Shown: piece by piece, positions 8,905-18,185 of the stretch
Layout of the letters: every line of letters starts with the position of its first letter
How positions within the stretch are numbered: position 1 is the first letter of the stretch
Source: CAWEWH01 sp963812775
GTDB taxonomy: Bacteria; Pseudomonadota; Alphaproteobacteria; Rhizobiales; Beijerinckiaceae
NCBI GenBank assembly: GCA_963812775.1
Contig: CAWEWH010000007.1
Coordinates: forward strand, 248,001 to 312,000
Direction of reading: 5' to 3'
Length of the DNA: 64,000 bases
Notes under the pieces: generated by a model
The model's database searches: none
What the model was told of the DNA's origin: nothing
The model's input: only the letters and a program-made list of their open reading frames with translations
Made by a program: the position numbers and the translations under genes

Positions 8905-8985
8905 TCGACCGGGGTGCCCGCGATGAGCGGGCTGAGATGATACCCGTTGAACCTGTCTGGGTAATGCCAGCGAAGGAAGTTCCGA
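8905..8985 (+). ncRNA. TPP riboswitch (THI element)
   Basis: The aptamer core is plain on the plus strand: GGGGTGCCCG at 8911-8920, GCTGAGATG at 8931-8939, ATACCCG at 8940-8946, GAACCTG at 8949-8955, then TCTGGGTAATGCCAGCG at 8956-8972 and AAGGAAG. CCCGC/GCGGG forms P3, and CTGG/CCAG forms P5. P1 pairs poorly here (GACC with AGTT), so the closing stem may be weak. It lies 150 nt upstream of a luciferase-like monooxygenase, with a large hairpin in between. Confidence 0.85.
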
Positions 8986-9055
8986 ATGTCTCGCATCGCC
9001 TTGTTGGTTTCTCGGTCGTCGCGACGCATGTCCGCAGCCCCGCGACCCTTCCGCC

Positions 9056-9115
9056 GAGTACGTCGCCCCTATTGAGCTTGCCACCGGCGACGTAGGGGCG
9101 TCGCACCACGTACTC
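9056..9115 (+). promoter_or_regulatory. Long leader hairpin, possible riboswitch expression platform
   Basis: GAGTACGT (9056-9063) pairs perfectly with ACGTACTC (9108-9115), and inside it CGCCCCTA (9064-9071) pairs with TAGGGGCG (9093-9100). A competing stem GCGACG (9087-9092) with CGTCGC (9099-9104) cannot form at the same time as the inner one. The structure ends 16 nt before ATG 9132, next to the probable ribosome site GCGGA (9118-9122). No T-tract follows, so translation control fits better than termination. Confidence 0.5.
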
Positions 9116-9131
9116 TAGCGGACATTTACCC

Positions 9132-10133
9132 ATGCGTTTCGGATTGTTCGGCGGTGCTGCTGCACCGCGCGGGCCCAGTGGCGACGACAGCGCCAAGGGC
9201 CTCCATGATTTCGTCGAGGCTCACGTCGAGGCCGAGGCGCTCGGCTTCCACTCGAGCTTTGTCACCGAGCACCATTTCACCGGGATCGGCCAGGTCTCGG
9301 CAACCTTGACGTTGCTCGCCTGGATCGCCGCGCGAACGACGCGGCTTCGTCTCGGCACCGCCGTCCTCGTGCTTCCCTGGCACAATCCGGTCCTGCTCGC
9401 CGAGCAGGTGGCAACTCTCGATCTGCTCTCGGGTGGCCGCCTCGATCTGGGCGTCGGCAAAGGCTACCGGCACACCGAGTTCGCGGGGTTCGGCATTCCG
9501 CCGGAGGAAGCCGTGCCCCGCTTCGAGGAGGCGCTGGCGGTGCTCATGCGTGCGCTGTCGTCCGACGAGCCTTTCTCGCATCGCGGCCGTTTCTGGCACT
9601 TCAACCAGGTGCTCGTCGAGCCGCCGCCGTATCAGCGGCCGCGCCCGCCGCTATGGCTCGCAGCCGGCAGTTCGAGCTCCATCACCGCCTGCGCCCACGG
9701 CGGCCACAATCTCCTGCTCGACCAGTTTGCGTCGCCCGATGAGATCGGTGAACGCATCGCGCTCTATCGCCGCGAACTCGAAGGCGCCGGCCATGCCTTC
9801 GAGCCGATGCGAGTCGCCGTGGCGCGCAACGTCTGGGTGGCGAGCGATGCCGCCGACAGGCAGGAGGCCGTGGAGCGGCAAACGGCCGTGCATGAAAGGC
9901 TTCTTGCCATCTCGCGCGGGTCCGAAAGCCGCCCGTCTCACATCCTCGGCTATTCGGACGCACCCGGCGCCCGTGAGGCGCATTCGCTGATCGGCTCGCC
10001 CGAGGAGATAGTGGAGCAGCTTGTCGCGCTGAAGGACAAGGGCGTGGCCTACGTGCTGCTGTTCGGCCAGGGCTCGCGCGCAAATTTTCGGCGGTTCGCG
10101 GAGGAGGTCATGCCGAACCTGGAGGCCGTGTGA
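9132..10133 (+). CDS. Luciferase-like flavin-dependent monooxygenase under a TPP riboswitch
   Basis: A 333-residue luciferase-like (LLM) TIM-barrel oxidoreductase that would use reduced FMN or F420 to oxygenate an organic substrate. Family marks are the start MRFGLFGG, AEALGFHSSFVTEHHF, LRLGTAVLVLPWHNPV, EQVATLDLLSGGRLDLGVGKG and the PPLWLAAGS segment. It is a single-gene unit. The TPP riboswitch and hairpin upstream imply repression by thiamine pyrophosphate and hence a role in thiamine synthesis, salvage or transport-linked chemistry. I know of no standard thi enzyme of this family, so that role is inference. No flavin reductase is adjacent. Confidence 0.85.
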   Translation: MRFGLFGGAAAPRGPSGDDSAKGLHDFVEAHVEAEALGFHSSFVTEHHFTGIGQVSATLTLLAWIAARTTRLRLGTAVLVLPWHNPVLLAEQVATLDLLSGGRLDLGVGKGYRHTEFAGFGIPPEEAVPRFEEALAVLMRALSSDEPFSHRGRFWHFNQVLVEPPPYQRPRPPLWLAAGSSSSITACAHGGHNLLLDQFASPDEIGERIALYRRELEGAGHAFEPMRVAVARNVWVASDAADRQEAVERQTAVHERLLAISRGSESRPSHILGYSDAPGAREAHSLIGSPEEIVEQLVALKDKGVAYVLLFGQGSRANFRRFAEEVMPNLEAV

Positions 10134-10138
10134 CGCCG

Positions 10139-10648
10139 CTAGAACATCCCCTCAGGGCAATTCTTCTTGGTCTTCGGGCGCTCCCAGACGATGCCCGGAA
10201 AGCCCTTGAGCGGCACCAGCCGCTCGCCTGTATAGGTCCAGTCCTGCAATTCGGCGATGCCGACATGGTAGCGCGGCTGGCGTCCGGTGCGGCCTGCCAG
10301 GATGGCGCGCGGCACGTTAACCATGTGCGGCGAGTGGGCGCGCTCGTAGAACAGCGGCGTGCCGCAGCGCTGACAGAAGCTGCGCGTCGTGCGTGTCGCC
10401 GCGTCGGCGTAGCGGGCAACGTCGTCCTCGCCCTCGACGATGCGAAAGTTCTTGCGCCAGCTGCCCACATAGGTGGCGTAGGCGGCGCCATGGGCGACGC
10501 GCGTGGCGCGGGAGTGATCGTGCCAAGCCCAGCGCGCCGGATAGCCGACCTCGATGTGCACGGCGCCGCACAGGCATTGGCCGGTGGCGGTCAGCGCCTT
10601 GGCGAGCGCTTTCGATTTTACCGGCGGCGCCGAGGAGCGGGGTCGCAT
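10139..10648 (-). CDS. GFA-like (Mss4 fold) protein with degenerate metal site
   Basis: A 169-residue protein resembling the glutathione-dependent formaldehyde-activating (GFA/CENP-V) family. GQCLCGAVHIEV near residue 24 and SFCQRCGTPLFYE near residue 90 supply the two structural cysteine pairs. The central CHCxxC that binds the second zinc is replaced by WHDHSRAT, so catalysis as in true GFA enzymes is doubtful. It ends the six-gene minus-strand run that starts at 14087, one base after the GNAT gene, suggesting co-transcription. Confidence 0.75.
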   Translation of the reverse strand: MRPRSSAPPVKSKALAKALTATGQCLCGAVHIEVGYPARWAWHDHSRATRVAHGAAYATYVGSWRKNFRIVEGEDDVARYADAATRTTRSFCQRCGTPLFYERAHSPHMVNVPRAILAGRTGRQPRYHVGIAELQDWTYTGERLVPLKGFPGIVWERPKTKKNCPEGMF

Positions 10649-10649
10649 G

Positions 10650-11207
10650 CTAGTTCATAGCATCGCCGGCGATCCGTCCGAACATGCGAAAGTCATGGAA
10701 GGCTCCCTTGAACCGCGCCTTCTGGCGCAGCGTCCCCTCGTAGCGAAATCCGGATTTCTCCAGCACCCGGTCCGACGCTCCGTTGCCCGGAAGCGTCCAC
10801 GCCTCGATGCGGTTCAGCCCGAAAGTCTCATGGCCGCATGCCACGGCGACGGCGGCGGCCTCGGTCATCAGACCCTTCCCCCAGAAGTCGGGGTGCAGTT
10901 CATAGCCAATCTCGCCCCACTGCCACTTCTTGTCGAACCTGTTGTAGCGGAACGCGCCGGCAAGGCGCTTGGAGGCACGATCTTCGATGATCCAGGCGCA
11001 GCCTTTGCCGGAGGCGTAGACCTTGGACATCCATCTTACCGCGCGCTCGATTTGCGCCTTGCTGGGTGTGTCCGGCCAATTCGAGAAGCGGGTAACCTCC
11101 GGTATCGAAATAAGCGCATGGAAGGCGGCGGCATCCTTGGATGTGGGGGCGCGCAACAACAGGCGCTGCGTCGACAACCGGGGGAATTTCTTGCTGGTCG
11201 GCGGCAT
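10650..11207 (-). CDS. GNAT acetyltransferase, RimJ/RimL type
   Basis: A 185-residue GNAT enzyme. The RimJ/RimL-like layout is visible: LSTQRLLLRAPTSKDAAAF at the start, GEIGYELHPDFWGKGLMTEAA as motif A for acetyl-CoA binding, and NRIEAWTLPGNGASDRVLEKSGFRYEG near the C-terminus. It would acetylate a protein N-terminus or an amine on a small molecule. It lies 7 bp downstream of the ferredoxin gene within the P450 operon, though a functional link with the P450 is not evident. Confidence 0.85.
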   Translation of the reverse strand: MPPTSKKFPRLSTQRLLLRAPTSKDAAAFHALISIPEVTRFSNWPDTPSKAQIERAVRWMSKVYASGKGCAWIIEDRASKRLAGAFRYNRFDKKWQWGEIGYELHPDFWGKGLMTEAAAVAVACGHETFGLNRIEAWTLPGNGASDRVLEKSGFRYEGTLRQKARFKGAFHDFRMFGRIAGDAMN

Positions 11208-11214
11208 GGCGTTC

Positions 11215-11523
11215 TCAAGGAATTGTCAGGGTCAATCCATCCAGCTCATGGCGCAGCTCGATCTGGCAGGCAAGACGCGACGCCTCCGTCACGTCCTCGG
11301 CGAAATCGAGGACGGCGCGTTCGTGCTCGCCGGGCGGGCCCACGCGCTGCCGCCAAGCCTCGGGGACGTGCACGTGGCAGGTGGCGCACGACATGACGCC
11401 GCCGCACTCGCCGATGATGCCGGGAACGTCCGCCCCGACGGCCGCCAGCATTGCCGAGCGGCCTTCCGGCACCGTAACGTCATGCACGGTGCCGTCGCGG
11501 GTCAGGAACCTCACCGTCACCAT
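11215..11523 (-). CDS. [2Fe-2S] ferredoxin, probable P450 redox partner
   Basis: A 102-residue adrenodoxin/putidaredoxin-type ferredoxin. The cluster cysteines are C40, C46 and C49 (GECGGVMSCATCHV) and C86 (RLACQ), the classic C-x5-C-x2-C...C pattern. It would carry electrons from a ferredoxin reductase to the P450 encoded two genes upstream; no reductase is in the window. The start is ATG 11523, since the longer frame upstream runs through the repetitive end of the preceding gene. Confidence 0.9.
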   Translation of the reverse strand: MVTVRFLTRDGTVHDVTVPEGRSAMLAAVGADVPGIIGECGGVMSCATCHVHVPEAWRQRVGPPGEHERAVLDFAEDVTEASRLACQIELRHELDGLTLTIP

Positions 11524-11529
11524 GGGGCT

Positions 11530-11598
11530 CGGCCGGCCGCTACTCGGCCGGCCGCTTCTCGGCGGGCCGCTGCTCGCCCGGCCGCTGCTCGGCGGGCC
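11530..11598. repeat. 15-bp tandem repeat, 4.6 copies
   Basis: Period-15 units related to CGGCCGGCCGCTACT run from 11530 to 11598. They encode the PAEQRPGEQRPAEKRPAE tail of the decarboxylase-like gene on the minus strand, and the array extends past its stop toward the ferredoxin start. Slippage here would change tail length in steps of five residues. Confidence 0.7.
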
Positions 11599-11948
11599 AG
11601 ACCTCGTTGAGTACGTGGCTCGCCGAGGCGGCACACGGCCAGCCGGCATAGTGGGCGAGGTGGGTGATCACCGCTTCGAGCTTGGCGCGCGGCAGCCCCA
11701 GAATTCTTGAAACCCTGGAAATGCACCTGCTGCTCATTGGTCCGATTGAGCGCGATCAACGTCGCGCAGGTGATGAGCGAGCGTTCCTCGAGCGACAGCT
11801 CCTTGCCCTGCCACACCTCGCCGAACAGATAGCGTGTCGTGTATTCCCGGAGCGGACTCGCCAGCGGCCCGGCATTGGTGCGCTTGACGCCGGCGAAAAG
11901 CTTGGCGGCCAGCTCCCGGCCGGCCTTCGTGCGTTCTTCGTTGGTCAT
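11540..11948 (-). pseudogene. Carboxymuconolactone decarboxylase-family protein, frameshifted
   Basis: An AhpD/PcaC-like protein read from ATG 11948 (MTNEERTKAGRELAAKLF) through LSLEERSLITCATLIALNR and QQVHFQGFKN. The frame then breaks at GAATTC 11701-11706 and resumes as LGLPRAKLEAVITHLAHYAGWP. Deleting one T (AAG AAT CTG GGG) restores a 135-residue product of family length. The CxxC of AhpD is absent, so a PcaC-like decarboxylase/lactone enzyme is more likely than a peroxidase. The start overlaps the P450 stop as ATGA, so translation is coupled. The C-terminal tail is encoded by the 15-bp repeat. Confidence 0.8.
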
Positions 11949-13171
11949 GCGGCTCTCCTCGATTTGCTGACTGTCATGGGAAAATGGCGAATGCCGAGCA
12001 GGCGGTTGTTCGGCATCCAGTCGACGTCGCCAGCGAAGCGGAAATCGTCGATGCGGGCGAGCAGCTCCTCGAGGGCGATCTTCAATTCGAGCCGCGCCAG
12101 CATCGAGCCGAGGCACACATGCACGCCGTAGCCAAAGCCGAGATGCGGATTGGGCATGCGCCGCACGTCGAACTTGAAGGGGTCGGCAAAAACGCGCTCG
12201 TCGCGGTTGGCCGACATTTCCCAGAACGTCACCTTGTCGCCGGCCTTGATCCTGTGGCCCTTGAACGCGACATCCTGCGTGGCGGTGCGCCGCTTGTAGA
12301 TCGACGGCGTCGTCCAGCGGACGATCTCCTCGATGGCGCCGGGCACGGATTTCGGATCGCGCCGCACGATGTCGAGCTGGTCCGGGTGCTCCATCAGCGC
12401 CTTGAGGCCGCCGCCGATGGCGCTGCGCGTCGTCTCCGCGCCGGCCGGGAACAGGAGCTGGAAGAAGCCGAGCAGCTCCGCGTCGCTGAGCGCCCGGCTG
12501 TCGGGGCCGTCGAGCCGGGCATGAATGACGTTCGACAGAATGTCGGCTTGCGGGTTCTGCCGCTTCTTGTCGATGAGCGCCCGGCCGTAGGCGCTGACCT
12601 TGTGCTGGAACTCGGGCGCGATGATCTCCGGCGATTCGGCCGCCAGCCCGGCATCGATCCATTCGCACAATTGCGTCCGGTCTTCCTGCGGCACACCAAG
12701 CACCATGCAGATCGCCTGCAGCGGCAGCTCGCGCGCGAAGGCGGGGACGAAATCGAACGGCGCGTTCTCGGGAAAGGCGTCGATGAGGCGATGGGCGCGC
12801 TGCCGCAGACTGTCCTCGAGCTTGGCGATGGCGGCCCTTGTGAAGCCCTTGTTGACGAGGCTGCGCAGCATCTTGTGCTTGGGGTCGTCGGTGAAGACGA
12901 GGAGGGTGCCAAGCCTTTGCGTGTCGCTGAGCCCGGTGCCGCCGCCCGTCCGGCCTCCGCCGGTCTCCGAGGAGAAGAGATCGGGCTGCGTCTGAATCTC
13001 GCGCACGTCCTCGTAGCGCGTCACCACCCAGAAGCCCTCGCCATCGGGCGAGACGGCCGTCGGCTCATGCCAGAACACCGGCGCGTTGTCGCGCAGCCAC
13101 GTGAAGTAAGCGTGCGGAAAGCCCTTGGCGAAGGCCCGTCCGTCGGAGAGATCCACCGCTTCTGGTTTCAT
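11945..13171 (-). CDS. Cytochrome P450
   Basis: A soluble 408-residue bacterial P450. The I-helix oxygen-binding motif is AGAETTRS, the K-helix ExxR is EEIVR, and the haem loop is FGYGVHVCLGSMLAR with the axial cysteine at about C353. It would hydroxylate or otherwise oxidise a hydrophobic substrate with electrons from the nearby [2Fe-2S] ferredoxin. ATG 13171 is chosen because GGGAAGAG precedes it; the in-frame upstream ATG 13216 would overlap the previous gene. The gene follows the hydroxyisobutyrate dehydrogenase-like gene by 31 bp and overlaps the decarboxylase-like gene. Confidence 0.92.
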   Translation of the reverse strand: MKPEAVDLSDGRAFAKGFPHAYFTWLRDNAPVFWHEPTAVSPDGEGFWVVTRYEDVREIQTQPDLFSSETGGGRTGGGTGLSDTQRLGTLLVFTDDPKHKMLRSLVNKGFTRAAIAKLEDSLRQRAHRLIDAFPENAPFDFVPAFARELPLQAICMVLGVPQEDRTQLCEWIDAGLAAESPEIIAPEFQHKVSAYGRALIDKKRQNPQADILSNVIHARLDGPDSRALSDAELLGFFQLLFPAGAETTRSAIGGGLKALMEHPDQLDIVRRDPKSVPGAIEEIVRWTTPSIYKRRTATQDVAFKGHRIKAGDKVTFWEMSANRDERVFADPFKFDVRRMPNPHLGFGYGVHVCLGSMLARLELKIALEELLARIDDFRFAGDVDWMPNNRLLGIRHFPMTVSKSRRAA

Positions 13172-13202
13172 CTTGCTCTTCCCAATTGGCGCTTCGGGCG
13201 CC

Positions 13203-14087
13203 TCAGGCGTTCTCAATGGTCGCCAGCGTCGCGTAGAACGCCTTGTCGCCGAGGCCCTCGGCGATGGCCTTATGGTAGACCGCGCTCGCCGCCTTCGTGG
13301 TCGGCATGTCGACGCCGAGGCTCTTGGCCGACTGCAAGGCCACGTCCACGTCCTTGGCGGCCAGCGACAGCTTGAAGAAGGGCTTGTCGAACTCGCGGGC
13401 GAGGAACAGCGGTATCATGCCGGCATAGGCCTTGGCCGAGCTCTTGTTCAGGATGTCGACGATGACGGCCTCGCCGATGCCGGCCTTCTTGGCGAGCGTC
13501 AGCCCTTCCTGCACGGCAATCGATGCGGCCATGACGATCTGGTTGTTGACGAGCTTGGCGACCGTGCCGGCGCCGGGTTCGCCGACATGGAAGATGTTCT
13601 CGCCGAAGGCCTTCAGGTAGGGGGTGACCGTCTCGATCGCCGCCGCCGAACCGCCGATCATGACGGCGAGTGTCCCCTTCTTGGCGCCGGCGACACCGCC
13701 CGACACAGGCGCATCGAGGAAGGTGACGCCTTTCCTGGCCGCGAGGTCATGCATGCGCCGCACGGTTTCCACCGCATTCGTCGTGAGGTCGACCACGATG
13801 GTGCCGGCCGTGGCGCTGGCGAGGATGCCGCCTTCGCCCGCCACCACCTTCTCGACATCGGCCGGACCCGGAAGCGACAGGAAAATCACCGCGCAGGAAC
13901 GGGCGAGGCCGGCGAGATCCTTGGCCGCCACGGCGCCCTTCTCGACCATGCGGGCGACTGCGCTTGCGGATATGTCATGCACGGTGAGGGGGATGCCCGC
14001 CGCCACGACGCGGCTCGCCATGGGACCGCCGATGGTGCCCAGGCCAACGAAACCGACGCCCCCGGCGAGCCGTTGTCCGTCGCTCAT
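13203..14087 (-). CDS. 3-hydroxyisobutyrate/tartronate-semialdehyde-type dehydrogenase
   Basis: A 294-residue beta-hydroxyacid dehydrogenase. The NAD(P) fingerprint GFVGLGTIGGPMA is at the N-terminus, the substrate loop is DAPVSGGVAGAKKG, and the catalytic lysine is in GTVAKLVNNQ. It would oxidise a 3-hydroxyacid to a semialdehyde, or reduce the reverse. It heads the P450 operon, suggesting that it processes a product of the same pathway. GGAGAAGG before ATG 14087 marks this start over GTG 14105. A second, more distant paralogue lies at 49057-49938. Confidence 0.87.
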   Translation of the reverse strand: MSDGQRLAGGVGFVGLGTIGGPMASRVVAAGIPLTVHDISASAVARMVEKGAVAAKDLAGLARSCAVIFLSLPGPADVEKVVAGEGGILASATAGTIVVDLTTNAVETVRRMHDLAARKGVTFLDAPVSGGVAGAKKGTLAVMIGGSAAAIETVTPYLKAFGENIFHVGEPGAGTVAKLVNNQIVMAASIAVQEGLTLAKKAGIGEAVIVDILNKSSAKAYAGMIPLFLAREFDKPFFKLSLAAKDVDVALQSAKSLGVDMPTTKAASAVYHKAIAEGLGDKAFYATLATIENA

Positions 14088-14098
14088 GGCCTTCTCCA

Positions 14099-14119
14099 CC
14101 CGCACGGTTGTCGTGCGGG
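14099..14119 (-). promoter_or_regulatory. Hairpin in the leader of the P450 operon
   Basis: CCCGCACG (14099-14106) and CGTGCGGG (14112-14119) form an 8-bp perfect inverted repeat with a five-base loop. It begins 12 bp upstream of the first start codon of the operon. It could be a repressor site or an mRNA hairpin; the sequence alone does not decide. Confidence 0.35.
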
Positions 14120-14219
14120 AGCGAGCTTAGCCGGTTTCAGGGCCTTGTTAAGTGAGGCCGGCGAGCGTGACGCCGCAGGAACGCTGCTGCACCGGGCATC
14201 GGCTGGCGGCGCCGCTATT

Positions 14220-16626
14220 TCAGCCACTCACCAAAGTTGCCCGCCGGCGCGGCCGGTCGACGGGCTTGGGCGTGTCGGGGAGAGGGAAGAGGCGGTCGAG
14301 GAGCGCAAGGTCTTCGGGTACGCTCCTGTAGGCGTCGGCGTCGAGCAGGGCCGGCTTGTCTCTGCGGTCGAACAACCCGTAGGCGGCGTGGAAGCCAAGC
14401 GCGCGATAGACTTCGAACTGTTCCTCGCTGAAGAACTGGTCGCCGGTGCTCTCGTGCGGGAACAGCGAATGGCGGGCCTTGTAGTTCAGGACGTAGTCGC
14501 TCTCGTCGCCCGTCAGCGACGACTTGATGTAGACGAGAATGCCCCTGCCGCCGTCGGGATAGTCGATCTGGCCAACGGCGCAATGCGGACCGCCGGGATG
14601 CGTGACCTTGCCGTCGCGCGCAAATTCGTCAGAGACGCGCATCGTGGCGTCACGGATCTCCGGCCACGGCAGATTAATGCGCACGCCGAGATCGATGCGG
14701 GCGAAGCGCTGCAGGGCCACGAATGAACCGAAGGTCATGGCCGGGTCGGCCTCGGCATCGGCCACGACGATGACGCGGCAGCGGCGCTTCAGCAGCTCGT
14801 AAAGCCCGAGATTCTCGACGTGGCCGCCGTCGGTCACGTAGACGTTGAAGCTCGTCTCGTTCAGGTTGGCCATCAGTTCGTAGAGGAAATAGAGGCTGAA
14901 GAGCTCCTTGAGCCGATGACTTCCATTTCGGCATTGCCAGCCAGCACGGATTGCGCAGCCAGAAGCCGATGCGCACGTTGAGCAGCGCCAGGGTCGGCGT
15001 CAGCGGCCGTATCGTCTGGGCGCCCATGTTCGAGGAGGCGGCGGCAGCCGAGACCGCGATCGCCGTTCCCAGATCGAGCTCGGGAACGGCGGCTTCCATG
15101 GCTTTGGTGGAAACGTATCTTGTCGCCTCGCTGCCCACATAGTTGCGGCTGAAGAGGAAGAAGTCGGCATTGCGCCCACGCCGGTTGACGTGTCTTGAGC
15201 CCTGGATGTTTAGCGCCGTGTTGATGAGGTGATACGGCGCATGCCGCGGGCTGAGCTCGGACAGCTTGAAGCCATCGATGGCGGGCAGATCCTGGCCTAG
15301 CGGCGGCGGGGTGGTGGCCGGCTGGAACAGGAAGGCCTTGCTCAGGCGATCCCGGTAGAGCCGATGCAGCGAATTGGCGTTGGGCTTGAGGAACAGCGAC
15401 GCCACCGCCAGCACCAGGAAGCCGGCGATGTAGAGCGTGGCGATCGGGTACGGCCGTCCCGGCCACAGCCGGCCGTTCTCCCCGAACAGGAAACCGGCCA
15501 GGCCGACGAGCCACCGCGGCGTGTCGTCGAGACCGGTGGGAAAGGGGCACGCCGTCATGCACTGGGCGATGCCCCACCAGGCGAGCTGGAAGAAGACGGC
15601 CCACAAGAACAGCGGCAGCACGGCCGCCGCCACATAGATGAGGGCCTTGCCGAGATAGCCGGACGCCTTGCTCGACTTGCCCGGTTCGTCGAGCATGCGC
15701 TTGATGAACGCCTGCAGCTGCGAGCCGAAGAAGGCGACGATGCCGGCGAGCGGCGCGAGCGTGACGCCGATGCGTTGCAGCCATGTGGCGACGTTGTTGC
15801 CGAAATCCGTGCCCCACACTTCCTTGAGCACGAATGGCTGCAGGTCGAAGAAGAAAACCAGCGCCAGCACCACCAGCAAATAGCCGTAGGTCCTGGTCAA
15901 GCCCGTCGGCACCTCCCGCGCGGCCACCTGCGTGCTGAGCGAGCGCCACAAGGCCCAAAACGCCAGCATGGCGAGGACCAGGAGCGCGAGATAGGTGGTG
16001 AGCACGAAATGGTTGAACGGAAAGATGTTCGGTATCGGCAGTCGCAGGAAGTCCGGCCGGTCGAGTTCGCCGAAGGTCGGATTCGACCGCACCGTGATGT
16101 AAGCGGCCAGCAGAATCCAGGGCAGCACCAGGATGATGTTGGCGACGATGCCGCGCAGATAGATGACCAGCGAGTGGATGAGGTCGGGCTTGCCGTTGGG
16201 CACCAGATAGTTCGAGTAGTTGCGGACGTGCTTGATGGATGGCGTCTCGCTCCCCTCCAGCGTGCTCTCGAACGGGAACTTGCCGTCCGACATGCTCTTC
16301 CCCGCCGTCAGCGAGGCGCCGATATAGCCGCCGCCCGAGACGGTCGACAGGTAGTCGACGCGGTCGAGCGCGTTCGTGCTGTCCATCGCCTGCTGCACGC
16401 CGAGGCAGAAGGCTGCCGACCGCACGCCGCCGCCGGAGTGGGCGAGCCCGACGGCGTTCAGAACGGGCACTTCCTTGGAAAAGCCGCCGTCGCGCGACAG
16501 CGGCCCAAGCACGGGATCGGTGGCGATCCCGCCGCGCCGCGCCAGGATGTCGGTGAGTTCGCGCTGAAAGACGGTTTGGAAGGCGACGGCTGTTGCGTCG
16601 GCCTTCTCCGATCGCTCGTTCTGCAT
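14220..16626 (-). pseudogene. Patatin-like phospholipase with inserted membrane domain, frameshifted
   Basis: Reads from ATG 16626. Patatin marks are the oxyanion GLAHSGGGVRSAAF near residue 70, the nucleophile in STVSGGGYIG near residue 103, and the catalytic aspartate in VTDGGHVENLG far downstream. Between them lies a large membrane region with about six hydrophobic helices (VIYLRGIVANIILVLPWILL, FVLTTYLALLVLAMLAFW and others). The frame breaks at GACTTC 14918-14923. Removing one T (GACTC) gives MPKWSHRLKELFSLYFLYEL and joins the two halves into about 801 residues. Likely a membrane lipid acyl hydrolase; the break looks like a sequencing error. Confidence 0.82.
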
Positions 16627-16822
16627 GGCCGCCGCACCTCCGCGCAATTAGACCGCAAGGTGCCGACGATTTCAACCGCGGGGAGCATGTCGCTTTTCAA
16701 GCAGACGGGAATTGTGAAGAGAATGGCGCGCCGACGCGGTCAGCGCGGGCCATCCATCTTTGACGTTGCGCATGGGCCTATCCGAAAGCGCGTGCACTTT
16801 CTGGCGCACTTTCGGACATGCA

Positions 16823-17632
<810 letters not shown>

Positions 17633-17775
17633 GATCGTCCTTCCTCTCTCTGCGTGCGGCCGGCGCCTCGCAGGGCGCCGACGATCTTGATCCGGTCCTT
17701 GCCGATGCGTACCCTTCCGCGTGGCGATGTGAAAGAGTGCGCCTGTCGGCTCAATACGCCGTTTCGGGGGAACAC

Positions 17776-18174
17776 ATGACCGTCACGCCGTTCTATGCGG
17801 GGATTCTGGCAATCTGGTTCTTCGTCCTGAGCATTCGCGTCGTGCGCTTGCGCCTCGGGCCGCAGGGCCCAAGCCTCGGCGATGGTGGCAACTCCGGGCT
17901 CCAGCGCCGCATCAGGGCACACGCCAACTTTGCCGAATACGTCCCGCTCGTCGTCGTGCTGATGGCTTTCATCGAGCTGAGCGGCTATCCGAAGTGGGTG
18001 GTGCACGGCCTCGGCGGCGTGCTTCTGCTGGGTCGCCTCCTGCACGGTTACGCCTTGTCCTTCAGCGCGGCCTGGGCGTTCGGACGCTCCGCCGGCATCG
18101 GACTGACCTTCCTGGCCTTGCTGAGCGCCGGCGTCGCCTGCATCACGATCGGCCTGCGGCAGGCCTTCGGCTAG
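17776..18174 (+). CDS. MAPEG family membrane protein
   Basis: A 132-residue integral membrane protein of the MAPEG (eicosanoid/glutathione metabolism) family. It has four hydrophobic helices, with the family segment RIRAHANFAEYVPLVVVLMAF after helix 1 (RxxxNxxE) and GRLLHGYALS between helices 3 and 4. Bacterial members are glutathione-dependent transferases of unknown substrate. GGGGGAACAC before ATG 17776 supports the start. It is convergent with the luciferase-like gene, 11 bp apart. Confidence 0.85.
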   Translation: MTVTPFYAGILAIWFFVLSIRVVRLRLGPQGPSLGDGGNSGLQRRIRAHANFAEYVPLVVVLMAFIELSGYPKWVVHGLGGVLLLGRLLHGYALSFSAAWAFGRSAGIGLTFLALLSAGVACITIGLRQAFG

Positions 18175-18185
18175 CGGGCGGCGCT

